DNA of 64,000 nucleotides from Eubacteriaceae bacterium (GCA_009782875.1 WRIE01000005.1:21904-85903); one strand, 5' to 3'. Positions 1-9,106 are shown, counted from the stretch's first letter. The notes: generated from the letters alone by a model not told the origin. Translations and numbers: made by a program.

Positions 1-476
1 TGCTCTTCTTCATCGGACGCCCCGCTAATATCCCCATCGCCCTGGCTATCCTCATCAAACTCCTCTTCCATGCCCTCAATGATCTCTTCAATCTTCGCCC
101 CGCCGCCTAATGCCTCAAGCAAGTTTATAACAGCCATGTCATCATTGGCCGCTTGCCGAAGGACATTGCCTACCCAATCGTCAGATTCTCCCCCGACATA
201 GATAAACAAATCGCAAGTGGATATTTTTACAATGTCATCAACAGAAGGCTGGTAGTTGTGCAAGTCTACTCGGTTATTGATAAGGAGTGTGATTTCAAAT
301 CCTTCTGCTTTCTCTCCAAGGATTTCATGGACCCAATCATATTGCGGAAAAACTGTGCATACGATATTAATCTTGGCTTCAGTCGGGCTTGTATTTACAC
401 TGCTTGGCTGGCTGCAGCAGGTAAACACAGCCGCTGCCAAAAGCATTGATAATGTGATTGCTAAAAAACGTTTCAT
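1..476 (-). CDS. zinc/manganese ABC transporter substrate-binding lipoprotein (ZnuA/AdcA type), partial
   Basis: This gene runs off the left edge, so only about the first 158 residues are visible. It starts at the ATG at 476 with a GGAGG site about 9 bases upstream. The N-terminus is a lysine/arginine start, a hydrophobic stretch and a Cys-Cys pair at residues 20-21, so it is probably a lipoprotein. The motif DLHNYQPSVDDI around residues 71-82 matches the region of ZnuA/AdcA proteins that carries the first metal-binding His (here His73). It is followed by LFIYVGGESDDW, the usual next strand and loop. Past residue 120 the chain becomes strongly acidic (many Asp and Glu), where family members often have a His-rich loop. 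It should bind Zn2+ or Mn2+ outside the cell for an ABC importer; the permease and ATPase are not in this window. The small His/Cys membrane gene lies just upstream on the same strand. Confidence 0.8.
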   Translation of the reverse strand, partial: MKRFLAITLSMLLAAAVFTCCSQPSSVNTSPTEAKINIVCTVFPQYDWVHEILGEKAEGFEITLLINNRVDLHNYQPSVDDIVKISTCDLFIYVGGESDDWVGNVLRQAANDDMAVINLLEALGGGAKIEEIIEGMEEEFDEDSQGDGDISGASDEEE

Positions 477-575
477 TAATTCAGAAACCTCCAAAAATTT
501 GAAATAAAAACAAGAAATTGCCTGCATGTCAAAAAAAAACGGCAAAAAAGTGCTATTTTTGGGTAAATATCTATC

Positions 576-923
576 TCAATTATTGATTCTGTCTCTGAGA
601 GCTATAGGGGTTGAGAATACAAAGCATGTGTTGGTTGATGCCAAAGAAGCGATGGCGCAAAAACAGGAAGCTAGGGCAATGGCAACAGCCAACAGCTCTC
701 CTGGCATATACTTGAAAAGATCCTCAAGGAAAGAGATGAAAGCGCATAAAGCGCATTCTCCATTGTGGCTGGCAAGATCATGCTCATGGCTGCTGCTAAA
801 GAGTATAAAAACAGTAGAAAGCAGGAAGGACAGGACAAATAATACCAATAGCGCCTGGGCAGCCAAGCGCGCTGGATGGCTTGTTTCTGTAGATAAAAAC
901 TTGTTGGCTGCTAAAAAACGCAT
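576..923 (-). CDS. small membrane protein with His/Cys cluster, linked to zinc-uptake gene
   Basis: A 115-residue protein with a GGGAGG ribosome site just upstream of its ATG. It has an Arg/Lys N-terminus, a strong transmembrane segment at about residues 22-44, then a cluster HEHD (46-49), His53 and CALC (57-60). A second hydrophobic segment lies at about 76-98. The His and Cys residues sit just outside the first membrane helix, which suggests a metal-binding patch at the membrane surface. It lies 99 bases upstream of the ZnuA-like gene on the same strand and is probably co-transcribed. I do not recognise a named family. A role in zinc handling is an inference from the residues and the neighbour. 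A longer open frame on the opposite strand overlaps it but has no comparable composition or ribosome site. Confidence 0.65.
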   Translation of the reverse strand: MRFLAANKFLSTETSHPARLAAQALLVLFVLSFLLSTVFILFSSSHEHDLASHNGECALCAFISFLEDLFKYMPGELLAVAIALASCFCAIASLASTNTCFVFSTPIALRDRINN

Positions 924-1501
924 CCTGTTCCTCCCTCGTTCTCAAACTATCAAACCAAAGCGTAGGCATACCAATGCTTTAGTTGCAGCATAAAGCTGCT
1001 ATGCAATTCGTTGTCCAGCGTGAAGTTTTGCAAACAGCGCACAAGCCTTATGGCATGCAAATACTCTGGCTAATACTAGCAGGTTGCCAATTAATAATTG
1101 CTTGTGTTTTATTTTTTTTGGATTCAGGCGATATGCCATATCCTATGGAAAATGTTAAAACACTGCATCAATTTTACATCTTATTGGCAAGCGAATCAAT
1201 ATGGCAATCATATACAATTGAGAACACGCCTCCAAACAAACGGGTAAATTATTAGCTTACACAGTGGATGAAAGCTGTGGTGTTTAGAGGGGGAGGCCAG
1301 TGTCGGCAGAATCAAGTTTGGGAATTTTCCTTGAAAAGAGTTGCTGCTATCTTGTCGTGTTGTGGTTTGCTGTAAAGGCAACAAACAGAAAAAAACTGGA
1401 GCCATTTGGAGAGCAGCTGCCCCAATGGCTCCAGTTTTTTTCTGTTTTATCTATTATCTATCGATCATGGGAATAGCCTTGAATAAAATGTATGCTGGCT
1501 A
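924..1501. other. gene-free stretch upstream of the zinc genes
   Basis: I see no convincing gene here. It should contain the promoter of the leftward zinc-related pair. A 13-base odd palindrome, CAATTAATAATTG, lies at 1088-1100 and could be an operator, but its spacing to the genes (about 165 bases) is not diagnostic. The right end holds the terminator of the leftward transporter gene. Confidence 0.4.
1390..1443 (-). terminator. Rho-independent terminator of the first GPH transporter
   Basis: Inverted repeat built on ACTGGAGCCATT and AATGGCTCCAGT, flanked by A-rich and T-rich runs, so it can work in both directions. It lies just past the stop of the leftward transporter gene. A diverged copy follows the second transporter. 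Confidence 0.8.
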
Positions 1502-2911
1502 TTAAGCTTGTGTAGCTTGGCGTGCAGCGATCTCTTCTTTCATCTGTGCGATGCTCTTGTCTGTGATCCGCACAAAGAACAGGATTACAAGCCCTGTAAG
1601 TATGTAGCCGCCAGCTGGGACAAGTAGCGAGAGCACAGACAAGCTGCTTTTCAATTGGGGTGTCGGATCCATGTTTGCCTGGTAGCCGATGGCGCTAAGC
1701 GCTGCGGCGACTGCAACTCCTCGGACCAAGCTGCCCAATTTTAGCGGGAACGTTTGAAGGCCGATGATGAAGCCTTTGACATCCTTGCCAGTGTTGTATT
1801 CGCCAACCACTGCCAAGTCGGAGTAGTAGGACTGTTTTGTGATGTTGATGAAGGTCAAAAGGAATGCTGACAATAGGCTGCATGCGACGAATGCCCAAAT
1901 GTTGCCGACAGTCAGGTACCTTAAAATGTACGCCCCTGCGCATCCAAAGCATCCAATCAGCATCAAAGTCCTTGTGGGGAGTTTTTTAGCCAGCATCGGG
2001 GCGACGAATGAGGAGGCTATCGTTGACACTGACATTGCAGTCATGGTAACGGACATCATCGCCATGTTTTCAACCACGTATTTGAACAAATAAGCTGTTG
2101 TGCCAGTATACATGAAGTTGGCCATAAATGAGCCAAAATCCCCGACTAGGAAAGCAAGGAATTGCGGGTTTGCCGCCAGGTTTTTGACTAAGTCCCCCGC
2201 AGAGGTTTTCTCTTTTGGCGCTGCAGCTTTCGCAGCCTCGGTTTTCGGCGCAGCTTCTTCCTCATAGCCTTTCGACAAGAAGAAGTGCGTGAAATAGCCG
2301 AGGCACATGCAAGATGCCCCTGTGAACATTGTCGCAGTGTATCCGGCAATTTCGTTATTAAATATCCTCTGGTAGAAAGCCAACAATGCGACGTTGCTTG
2401 CAGACCATATAAATTGCCCAATGCCTGTGAAAGTTGTTCTTCTTGAGAAGAGCAAAACCCTCTCTTGCGGGGTTGGCGCCATGTAGGACATCAATGCAAG
2501 GTTTGCGGTCCATGGCAGGTTCATTACCAGCCTCGCAGCGCAACTCCACGCGATGATAAAGGCCGCATTGAATACTGGTGTGCCGATTTTCACATACTGC
2601 ATTGGGTAGACAAGCAGCACAAACGGTGTAGTCAATATCAGCCAGGTACGGTATTTGCCAAACCTCATTGGTTTGACGAGCTCGATGATTGCGCCATAAA
2701 ATGCGGACAATGCAAAATCCAAAAATGAAGGGATTGTAGAGCAAAGCGCCACATAGCTAAGTGGCAGCTGTAGAGCGTCGGTGAGGAAGATGGTCAAGTA
2801 AGTGCCTCCGACTTGGGTCATTAGTGTGAACCCCATGTCCCCGATACCCCAGATAGTTTTGATAGCATTGCTTAAGGGCTTTTTCTCGCTTACTGCTGTT
2901 TGTGTTGACAT
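1502..2911 (-). CDS. GPH-family (MelB-like) sugar:cation symporter, copy 1
   Basis: A 469-residue membrane protein with about 12 hydrophobic helices. The N-terminal part (GIGDMGFTLMTQVGGTYLTIF) and the helix 2-3 loop FGKYRTW are typical of the glycoside-pentoside-hexuronide:cation symporter family, which imports sugars or sugar derivatives with Na+ or H+. A charged, Ala/Lys/Glu-rich cytoplasmic loop lies near residues 215-240. I chose the ATG at 2911 because GGAGG sits 6 bases upstream; an upstream start in the same frame has no such site. It has its own promoter (3071-3099) and terminator (1390-1443). It is a tandem duplicate of the next gene, with 27 differences in 469 residues by my count. 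The substrate cannot be named from sequence alone. Confidence 0.85.
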   Translation of the reverse strand: MSTQTAVSEKKPLSNAIKTIWGIGDMGFTLMTQVGGTYLTIFLTDALQLPLSYVALCSTIPSFLDFALSAFYGAIIELVKPMRFGKYRTWLILTTPFVLLVYPMQYVKIGTPVFNAAFIIAWSCAARLVMNLPWTANLALMSYMAPTPQERVLLFSRRTTFTGIGQFIWSASNVALLAFYQRIFNNEIAGYTATMFTGASCMCLGYFTHFFLSKGYEEEAAPKTEAAKAAAPKEKTSAGDLVKNLAANPQFLAFLVGDFGSFMANFMYTGTTAYLFKYVVENMAMMSVTMTAMSVSTIASSFVAPMLAKKLPTRTLMLIGCFGCAGAYILRYLTVGNIWAFVACSLLSAFLLTFINITKQSYYSDLAVVGEYNTGKDVKGFIIGLQTFPLKLGSLVRGVAVAAALSAIGYQANMDPTPQLKSSLSVLSLLVPAGGYILTGLVILFFVRITDKSIAQMKEEIAARQATQA

Positions 2912-3070
2912 AATTCCTCCTGTCAATCAATTTTTTTTGTTCAAAAAGCCTTTTACAAAATTTGGGTATTAGTATGGTTGTGCAGGTTGTCTATGTTTAA
3001 ATGCCCTTAAGGCAAGGGCAGATTTTTAGTTATGGGATATTTTTATTTCAAACCAAAATCCCTTATCCTT

Positions 3071-3099
3071 ATTTTATGAGGTTAGATTAATTAAATCAA
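3071..3099 (-). promoter_or_regulatory. sigma-A-like promoter for transporter copy 1
   Basis: TTGATT, 17 bases, then TAAAAT on the minus strand. The same arrangement, TTGATT-N17-TACAAT, is kept upstream of transporter copy 2 although the spacer sequence has diverged, which supports it as functional. The implied leader is about 150 bases. Confidence 0.6.
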
Positions 3100-3234
3100 G
3101 TGTAATTTAAAACACAATCAAAGAACATTCAAACTCAGATTTTTGTTTGGATAGATTAGCCAAACCGGCTACTAAAACATTCCATTTTTTTGCCTCCTTC
3201 CTGGTCTGGGAAAAAGATAAATTATTGAAAATCA

Positions 3235-3287
3235 TAAAACTGGAACCATTGGGCAAACTGCTGTTCCCAATGGTCCAGTTTTTTATT
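3235..3287 (-). terminator. Rho-independent terminator of the second GPH transporter
   Basis: Imperfect inverted repeat (AACTGGAACCATTGGG paired with CCCAATGGTCCAGTT) flanked by A and T runs. It is a diverged copy of the terminator at 1390-1443. Confidence 0.75.
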
Positions 3288-3340
3288 GTTTTTTGTTAAT
3301 ATGGGCAATAGTAATAGCCTTTAGAAAATGTATGCAGCAA

Positions 3341-4750
3341 CTAAGCTTGTGTAGCTTGGCGTGCAGCAATCTCTTCTTTCATCTGTGCGATGCTCTTGTC
3401 TGTGATCCGCACAAAGAACAGAATTACAAGCCCTGTAAGTATGTAGCCGCAAGCTGGTACAAGTAGCGAAAGCACAGACAAGCTGCTTTTCAATTGGGGT
3501 GTTGGATCCATGTTGGCCTGGTAGCCGATAGCGCTAAGCGCTGCGGCGACTGCAATTCCTCGGACCAAGCCGCCCAGTTTAAGCGGGAATGTTTGAAGGC
3601 CGATGATGAAGCCTTTGACATCCTTGCCAGTGTTGTATTCGCCAACCACTGCCAAGTCGGAGTAGTAGGACTGTTTTGTGATGTTGATGAAGGTCAAAAG
3701 GAAAGCTGACAATAGGCTGCATGCGACGAATGCCCAAATGTTGTTGACAGTCAGGTATCTTAGAACGTACGCCCCGGCGCATCCGAAGCATCCAATCAGC
3801 ATCAAAGTCCTTGTGGGAAGTTTTTTTGCCAGCTCTGGAGCGATGAATGAGGACACAATAGTTGACACTGACATTGCAGTCATTGTAACTGACATCATCG
3901 CCATGTTTTCAACCACGTACTTGAACAAATAAGCTGTTGTGCCTTGATACAAGAAGTTAGCCATGAACGAGCCAAAATCCCCGACTAGGAAAGCTAGGAA
4001 TTGCGGGTTTGCCGCCAGGTTTTTGACCAAGTCCCCCGCAGAGGTTTTCTCTTTTGGCGCGGCAGCTTTCGCAGCCTCGGTTTTCGGGGCAGCCTCTTCC
4101 TCATAGCCTTTCGACAAGAAGAAGTGCGTGAAATAGCCTAGGCACATGCAAGCCGCTCCTGTGAACATTGTCGCCGTGTATCCTGCAACTTCGCTTTTGA
4201 GCAATTTCTGGTAGAATGCAAGCATTGCGACGTTGCTAGCAGACCATATGAACTGCCCTACGCCTGTGAAGGTGGTTCTTCTTGAGAAGAGCAAAACCCT
4301 CTCTTGCGGGGTTGGCGCCATGTAGGACATCAATGCGAGGTTGGCGGTCCATGGCAGGTTCATTACCAGCCTCGCGGCGCAACTCCATGAAATGATAAAG
4401 GCTGCATTGAATACCGGTGAGCCGATTTTCACATATTGCATCGGGTAGACAAGCAGCACAAACGGAGTCGTCAATATCAGCCAGGTACGGTATTTGCCAA
4501 ACCTCATTGGCTTGACGAGCTCGATGATTGCGCCATAAAATGCGGACAATGCAAAATCTAGAACTGAAGGGATAGTTGAGCAAAGAGCCACATAGCTAAG
4601 AGGCAGCTGCAGAGTGTCGGTAAGGAAGATGGTCAAGTAAGTGCCTCCGACTTGGGTCATCAACGAAAACCCCATGTCTCCGACACCCCAGAAAGTTTTG
4701 ATAGCTCTGCTTAAGGGCTTTTTCTCGCTTACTGCTGTTTGTGTTGACAT
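3341..4750 (-). CDS. GPH-family (MelB-like) sugar:cation symporter, copy 2
   Basis: A 469-residue paralogue of the downstream transporter, about 94 percent identical in protein by my count. The ATG at 4750 has GGAGG 6 bases upstream. Substitutions are spread along the chain but cluster at residues in the AFYQKLLKSEVAG region and in the loop after NF(L/M)Y. This could mean relaxed constraint or a shift in substrate preference. It has its own promoter (4922-4950) and terminator (3235-3287), so the whole transcription unit was duplicated, not just the coding region. Family role: secondary import of a sugar or glycoside coupled to Na+ or H+. Confidence 0.85.
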   Translation of the reverse strand: MSTQTAVSEKKPLSRAIKTFWGVGDMGFSLMTQVGGTYLTIFLTDTLQLPLSYVALCSTIPSVLDFALSAFYGAIIELVKPMRFGKYRTWLILTTPFVLLVYPMQYVKIGSPVFNAAFIISWSCAARLVMNLPWTANLALMSYMAPTPQERVLLFSRRTTFTGVGQFIWSASNVAMLAFYQKLLKSEVAGYTATMFTGAACMCLGYFTHFFLSKGYEEEAAPKTEAAKAAAPKEKTSAGDLVKNLAANPQFLAFLVGDFGSFMANFLYQGTTAYLFKYVVENMAMMSVTMTAMSVSTIVSSFIAPELAKKLPTRTLMLIGCFGCAGAYVLRYLTVNNIWAFVACSLLSAFLLTFINITKQSYYSDLAVVGEYNTGKDVKGFIIGLQTFPLKLGGLVRGIAVAAALSAIGYQANMDPTPQLKSSLSVLSLLVPACGYILTGLVILFFVRITDKSIAQMKEEIAARQATQA

Positions 4751-5168
4751 AATTCCTCCTGTCAATCAATTTTTTTTGATCATAAAAGTTTTGGAAAAAA
4801 ATTATGGGTATTTAGTGCGGTTGTGCAGATGATCTATGCTTGAATGCCTGCAGCAAGGGCATTTTTTAGTTATAGTTTGAGTTATAGAATATTTTCATTT
4901 CAAACCAATAATCCTAACCTTATTGTAAGAGTTTATATAAACTAAATCAAGTATAATTTAAAATACAATCAAAGTTCGTTCAAACTTGTGGACAAGGATT
5001 CGTAGCGAAAACACAAATGGGAAATGAAGGCCATCGCTGCTTTGCAGCCAGCTTTTGCACAAAAAACCATTGCCACAATTTCCAAATGCAAAGTGCGCAT
5101 TTACAGATATCAAAAAAAAGACGAGAGCAGGCATCCAGCCGGCTCTCAATAAATATGCGGTATATCTG
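4751..5168. other. intergenic region between transporter copy 2 and a surface-protein gene
   Basis: Apart from the transporter promoter and leader (4751-4990), I see no gene. The last 150 bases lie between the transporter promoter and the stop of a leftward surface-protein gene, and hold no clear terminator. Confidence 0.4.
4922..4950 (-). promoter_or_regulatory. sigma-A-like promoter for transporter copy 2
   Basis: TTGATT, 17 bases, TACAAT on the minus strand, equivalent in position to the promoter of copy 1. A block just upstream is also conserved between the two copies. Confidence 0.6.
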
Positions 5169-7943
5169 TTACTGCCCAAGCCTCCTGCGGGTAGGTGTAG
5201 GCAGTTTTCTTAGCCTGATAGTGAAATAAGCCACAAATGACACAGCAAGCACCAACGCGGCGGTAGGCAGGACTTGGGAGAGCTTGATTCCATCAAAAAC
5301 CCCAGGCGCGGATGTGTCTCCGGTCAGCACCAAAACTCCAGAGCTGGGTGTTGCCACTGACAAGGATGATACTGAAAATGATTTTCCGCGGAGTTGCTCG
5401 CAGTTCCCATCTTCATCGATCAGGTATACCCTGACATTTTTATATGCGCTGATTCCAGGGCATGTGACCACAGTCTCAATAGGTGAATAAAAACTGTGGT
5501 GGGTCTGCTCAAGCATGTTGCTCCTGGCTGATAGCGCCAAGTCAAAAAAGTCTGCCTTATACGCCACTAGCACTACTTGGCCGCCAATGTTGGTTGCCGA
5601 GGCTTCAAGGAGCCTTCTAGCCTCTTCCACACCAGCAGAGAAGGAGTAGACTTTTGTGCGCCATTTTCCGGGGGCTACAATCTTTACAGGCCCCGGGTTG
5701 TTGTTTGAGTCCCCTGCGCGGTTCACTGCATTGTTATATATCGCAAGGGAGACTACCGAAATCATATCTTTTTGGTTCGGGTAGAGCCCTTCAAACACTT
5801 GCTGGGCTTGCATGAGCCTAGCCAATCCATGGTTGCGGGACATGTCTTCCGGCAGAATTTCCACAAGCCGCTCAAACCGGACAACAGGGTCTATCAAATG
5901 GGACAATTCAAGCTTAAGCTGGGACACATGCTCAATAGAGCCAATCTGGGACCTTGTTGGCCCGTCCATTCTGCCATACGTTTTCTCAACAACATCCAGC
6001 TTGGTCCTGGCATTGCTTTGGTCTGGGTCGATGCTGTGGGCAAACTTGTCGTAGCCCGTTGCGTTGGCAGAAGTGATTTGCGCATTGGAGGCGTTTTGGG
6101 CTGCTGCCTCAATTGAGGCGGCAGCATTCTCCAAGTGTTTGTAGTTGTCTACAAACATGCTTTGGGCGTCACTCAAGCTACTATATAAATCCAACACATA
6201 TTCTACAAGCCATTTATCGCCCAGCCCGGGATTCTCTGGTATCAAGGCTATCAATTGGGTGATGCGCAGCCCTTCTGCCTTGTCAAGGTTTCTATCCTCC
6301 AAAACCTTCTGGGCGTTTGCCACCATAATAGCCAAATCATCCCCTGCAATCTCTTTTTGCTGCCTGGAAAATGTCCCATACAACATGATAGCTTCTGACA
6401 CCTTCTTTTCGTCAGTTGCGCTATTACCAATTTGCATTGCAATGCTTGTCGCCATTTGGTTTGTCTCGTATTTGATTTGGTGCATACGGCTCTGCCGGTC
6501 TTCGATCTGTTGCAAAACGCGTGCAGCTTCCTCTGGTATGGTCACCCTGCTGTGGTTTATCGAATCAACAACCTGCCTGGCATCAGCGACAGGCTCGTCT
6601 CCAGAGTAGATATGCAATGAATTTATCATTTCCAAAGCTTGCAGGGCTTTGTACGCTTCTTCTATGAGGGAACCGTTGGGCACCTGGTTTTGCGCGCTTG
6701 CGGGCAATTGCTGGTATTGGCTATGCAAAGCGTTGATAGCTTCGCGGTCATTTTCAGTTACAACTTGTGGTATATGCTTCCTGGCTGCTGCATCAAGGGC
6801 ATTGGCTTTTTCCCTGTCGCTGGAGGAAGCCTTGAGTTCATAAAGGGTCTCCAACGCTCTAAACAGCTTGTCTTCATAGCCAGCAGGCAGCTTCTCGGCT
6901 TGGGCTTTGCTCAAAGAGTCGTAAGAGCTTTTGGCGGCTTCTACAAGCACAGAGTCGGACAAGGTCTGCCCGTTGTCTGGAATAGCCTCAATAAGCCCGA
7001 TTGTTTTGTAAAAAATAGCCTGCTCATTGCTTCTCCGGTCATCATCAGTTAGAAGCGAAGCCATGCGTTCTTGGCTCCATGGGCTTGCCAGGCCATCCAT
7101 TCTATGGAAGACAAGCCTCCGGTATAACAGTATGGCTTGGGCTATAGCATCCTCATTCAAAGGACCTGACAATGCTTGGACTAAAAACGCGTCAAAGTTC
7201 GCCCCCAGCGCTTCCTGCAAGGCTATGAGCTTCGGAGAATAAGCCGCATCGATAAACGGCCTTGTATAACCCAAGTTGTCATACTCGTCTAAAATAGCGG
7301 CTACAGCGTCAATGTAGGGTATCGAAATATCCAAGATCTCGAGGTTTGCAATGTTTTCAGCAAATGAATTGATTTTCATCTGCTGGGACACAATACTCGA
7401 TATCTCGCGTTTGATGCGCTCAAAACGCTCAAGCTCTGTTGCTATGGAGTCGAGCTCCTCTGCTTCTATAGAGTCAATGGCTATCTGGATTTCGTCGCGC
7501 TTGCTTACTACATAGCTCAAATTGGAGAGTGTAATGGCAGGGAAGTTGTTGATCTCGAATATGATCCAGCTTACACTCTTGAACTTGGCAGCATCTTCCC
7601 TTGCTTGTTTCAATATAGTGTATTGGTCCAGCACAGCCCGGTATATTCTTGTATGCTGGTTGTCTAAAATATCCTTGCTGACCAGTGAATCATAAAGCCT
7701 GATAGCCTCAGAGATTGCGAGCTCGTGTTCTTCAAGCGTCAGGTTTTTTATATTATCGAGGCTCCCGAACGAGTCAAGCAATTCCTCGAGCTGTTGCGCG
7801 ACATCAACGGAATCGTCAATAACCACCGTAGCTTCTTGCTCCGGCGCCATCACCGCACCCAGAATAGCAGCTGGAAGCAGTATTATTGATAATAAGAGGA
7901 TAAGCGCCACAACAGCGCTAAAAACCCTTGAGTAGTTTTTCAT
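5169..7943 (-). CDS. large secreted, membrane-anchored alpha-helical surface protein
   Basis: A 924-residue protein. The N-terminus KNYSRVFSAVVALILLLSI is a signal peptide. Most of the rest is predicted helical, with loosely repeated segments of about 80-90 residues, each carrying an aromatic-acid stretch such as LYDSL, LYRRL or LYSSL preceded by an acidic helix. Near the C-terminus the sequence becomes more beta-like (KWRTKVYSFSAG onward) and ends in one membrane helix (VLPTAALVLAVSFVAYF) followed by an Arg/Lys tail. It is therefore exported and held in the membrane by its C-terminus. I chose the ATG at 7943 because the signal peptide begins there; the ribosome site (AGG) is weak. I do not recognise a family. 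Short segments resemble the two other surface proteins at 9.6-14.5 kb, which suggests a local family. Confidence 0.7.
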   Translation of the reverse strand: MKNYSRVFSAVVALILLLSIILLPAAILGAVMAPEQEATVVIDDSVDVAQQLEELLDSFGSLDNIKNLTLEEHELAISEAIRLYDSLVSKDILDNQHTRIYRAVLDQYTILKQAREDAAKFKSVSWIIFEINNFPAITLSNLSYVVSKRDEIQIAIDSIEAEELDSIATELERFERIKREISSIVSQQMKINSFAENIANLEILDISIPYIDAVAAILDEYDNLGYTRPFIDAAYSPKLIALQEALGANFDAFLVQALSGPLNEDAIAQAILLYRRLVFHRMDGLASPWSQERMASLLTDDDRRSNEQAIFYKTIGLIEAIPDNGQTLSDSVLVEAAKSSYDSLSKAQAEKLPAGYEDKLFRALETLYELKASSSDREKANALDAAARKHIPQVVTENDREAINALHSQYQQLPASAQNQVPNGSLIEEAYKALQALEMINSLHIYSGDEPVADARQVVDSINHSRVTIPEEAARVLQQIEDRQSRMHQIKYETNQMATSIAMQIGNSATDEKKVSEAIMLYGTFSRQQKEIAGDDLAIMVANAQKVLEDRNLDKAEGLRITQLIALIPENPGLGDKWLVEYVLDLYSSLSDAQSMFVDNYKHLENAAASIEAAAQNASNAQITSANATGYDKFAHSIDPDQSNARTKLDVVEKTYGRMDGPTRSQIGSIEHVSQLKLELSHLIDPVVRFERLVEILPEDMSRNHGLARLMQAQQVFEGLYPNQKDMISVVSLAIYNNAVNRAGDSNNNPGPVKIVAPGKWRTKVYSFSAGVEEARRLLEASATNIGGQVVLVAYKADFFDLALSARSNMLEQTHHSFYSPIETVVTCPGISAYKNVRVYLIDEDGNCEQLRGKSFSVSSLSVATPSSGVLVLTGDTSAPGVFDGIKLSQVLPTAALVLAVSFVAYFTIRLRKLPTPTRRRLGQ

Positions 7944-8003
7944 GACAATACCTGTAATTAAAATAGCTGGTTCTTGGGGAGATGCCCTCTCCAGCGTGAT
8001 TTT

Positions 8004-8033
8004 ATTATAGCAGAACCAATCGAAGGTTTTCAA
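8004..8033 (-). promoter_or_regulatory. promoter for the large surface-protein gene
   Basis: TTGAAA, 18 bases, TATAAT on the minus strand, giving a leader of about 55 bases before the ATG at 7943. Confidence 0.55.
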
Positions 8034-8347
8034 GGGCTTCTCATCATTCTTTAATCAAATTTTTAAGTGATTATAATGAGATTGGAATGTGACGATAACA
8101 TGACGATTGCTGCAAAATATATTCAAATATTGAAAACTATTTATTAATACAAGAAAAATGTGGCGTTTATTGATTATTATTGCAAAAAAATTGGCTCAAA
8201 GCCGGATCAAACAGAGATTCTTAATAGCGATGTGCGCCTGTTGCCAGCCCCCTCCTTATTTACAAACAAATAGACCGGTTCGCTTGCTTAATAAACAGGA
8301 AACCCGATGGCGTTTGCCAGCCCCTTGGCCCGGTTTGGCATCTTGGC
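8034..8347. other. gene-free stretch
   Basis: Between the surface-protein promoter and the stop of the next leftward gene. I see no gene, RNA or clear terminator. Confidence 0.4.
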
Positions 8348-9106
8348 TTATAATGCGCTAAACGTGCCTATCACCGGGTATTTTTGAAGCTCTGAAGCCC
8401 CCTTTGCCGATATGCTTGCTATCAAGCAAGTGGCAGGACCGCCGCTTTTGCCAAAGTCAATCCCGTCTACATCGCAAAGCTCGCATGCCAAGCCATTTAG
8501 GTTTGCCAACACCTGCGCCTCATATGCAATCCCCTTTGACCCCACAGGCACAATTTCCCTTACCTCGCTGCAATCTAAAAGCGTCTGGGCATCGCCATAG
8601 CTTGCTTTTGCCCCAGCAGTGTCGTCTAAAACCTCAGCGCCGACCAAAGGCTTTCCTGCAATGACAACCATGTCGCCGGGATACGACTTGCCAAAGCGGA
8701 GGCAGGCGGTTTGGGCGATGCCGACTACAGTGACGCCAACAGCGCTCATGGATGTGTCAAAGTTTTCTTCTGTCGACCCATTGATATCGATATCCCCTAG
8801 TCTGGCCTGCCCCAGCTCGCCTTTGATGCCCTCAATCATTCTCGAGGCTGTGGGGTGCATTTCGTTTGCCACGACATTGTGCAACGACACTGGGACAGCC
8901 CCGCTGCAGATCACTTCTAGGAGGGCTACCCTGGCTGCCATGGCCCCCACGGTTTCGGCAGGGCAGGCAAGCATGTCGTTTGGCTTCTGGCCTATAGACC
9001 CGATGCTGTCACTGGCGATGACTATAGACATCCCTGATGGCAAATGCGCTACAGTGAGGTCGCGCCTTTTGCTGGAAGTAAACAAAATCTTCTTTGATTG
9101 TCGCAT
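8348..9106 (-). CDS. AIR synthase-related (PurM/SelD/ThiL superfamily) protein, possible alpha-ribazole kinase CblS
   Basis: A 252-residue protein; ATG at 9106 with AAGGAG about 8 bases upstream. Residues 15-45 (KRRDLTVAHL then IVIASDSIGSIG) and the motif NGSTEENFDTSMSAVGVTVVG are typical of ATP-binding proteins of the PurM/AIR synthase superfamily, which use an N-terminal glycine-rich region and acidic residues for ATP and Mg2+. The STEENF-type motif and the short length resemble the alpha-ribazole kinases (CblS) of Firmicutes, which phosphorylate alpha-ribazole during salvage of the lower ligand of cobamides. That subfamily call is an inference. It would fit the corrinoid genes at 22-31 kb, but other members act in thiamine or selenium metabolism. 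It appears to be a single-gene unit. Confidence 0.55.
   Translation of the reverse strand: MRQSKKILFTSSKRRDLTVAHLPSGMSIVIASDSIGSIGQKPNDMLACPAETVGAMAARVALLEVICSGAVPVSLHNVVANEMHPTASRMIEGIKGELGQARLGDIDINGSTEENFDTSMSAVGVTVVGIAQTACLRFGKSYPGDMVVIAGKPLVGAEVLDDTAGAKASYGDAQTLLDCSEVREIVPVGSKGIAYEAQVLANLNGLACELCDVDGIDFGKSGGPATCLIASISAKGASELQKYPVIGTFSAL

Noticed and set aside
526..993. 155-codon open frame on the plus strand over the small zinc-linked gene
   Set aside because: It has no ribosome site and its protein is Lys/Arg/Ser-rich without fold signs, whereas the minus-strand gene has a ribosome site, membrane helices and metal-type motifs.
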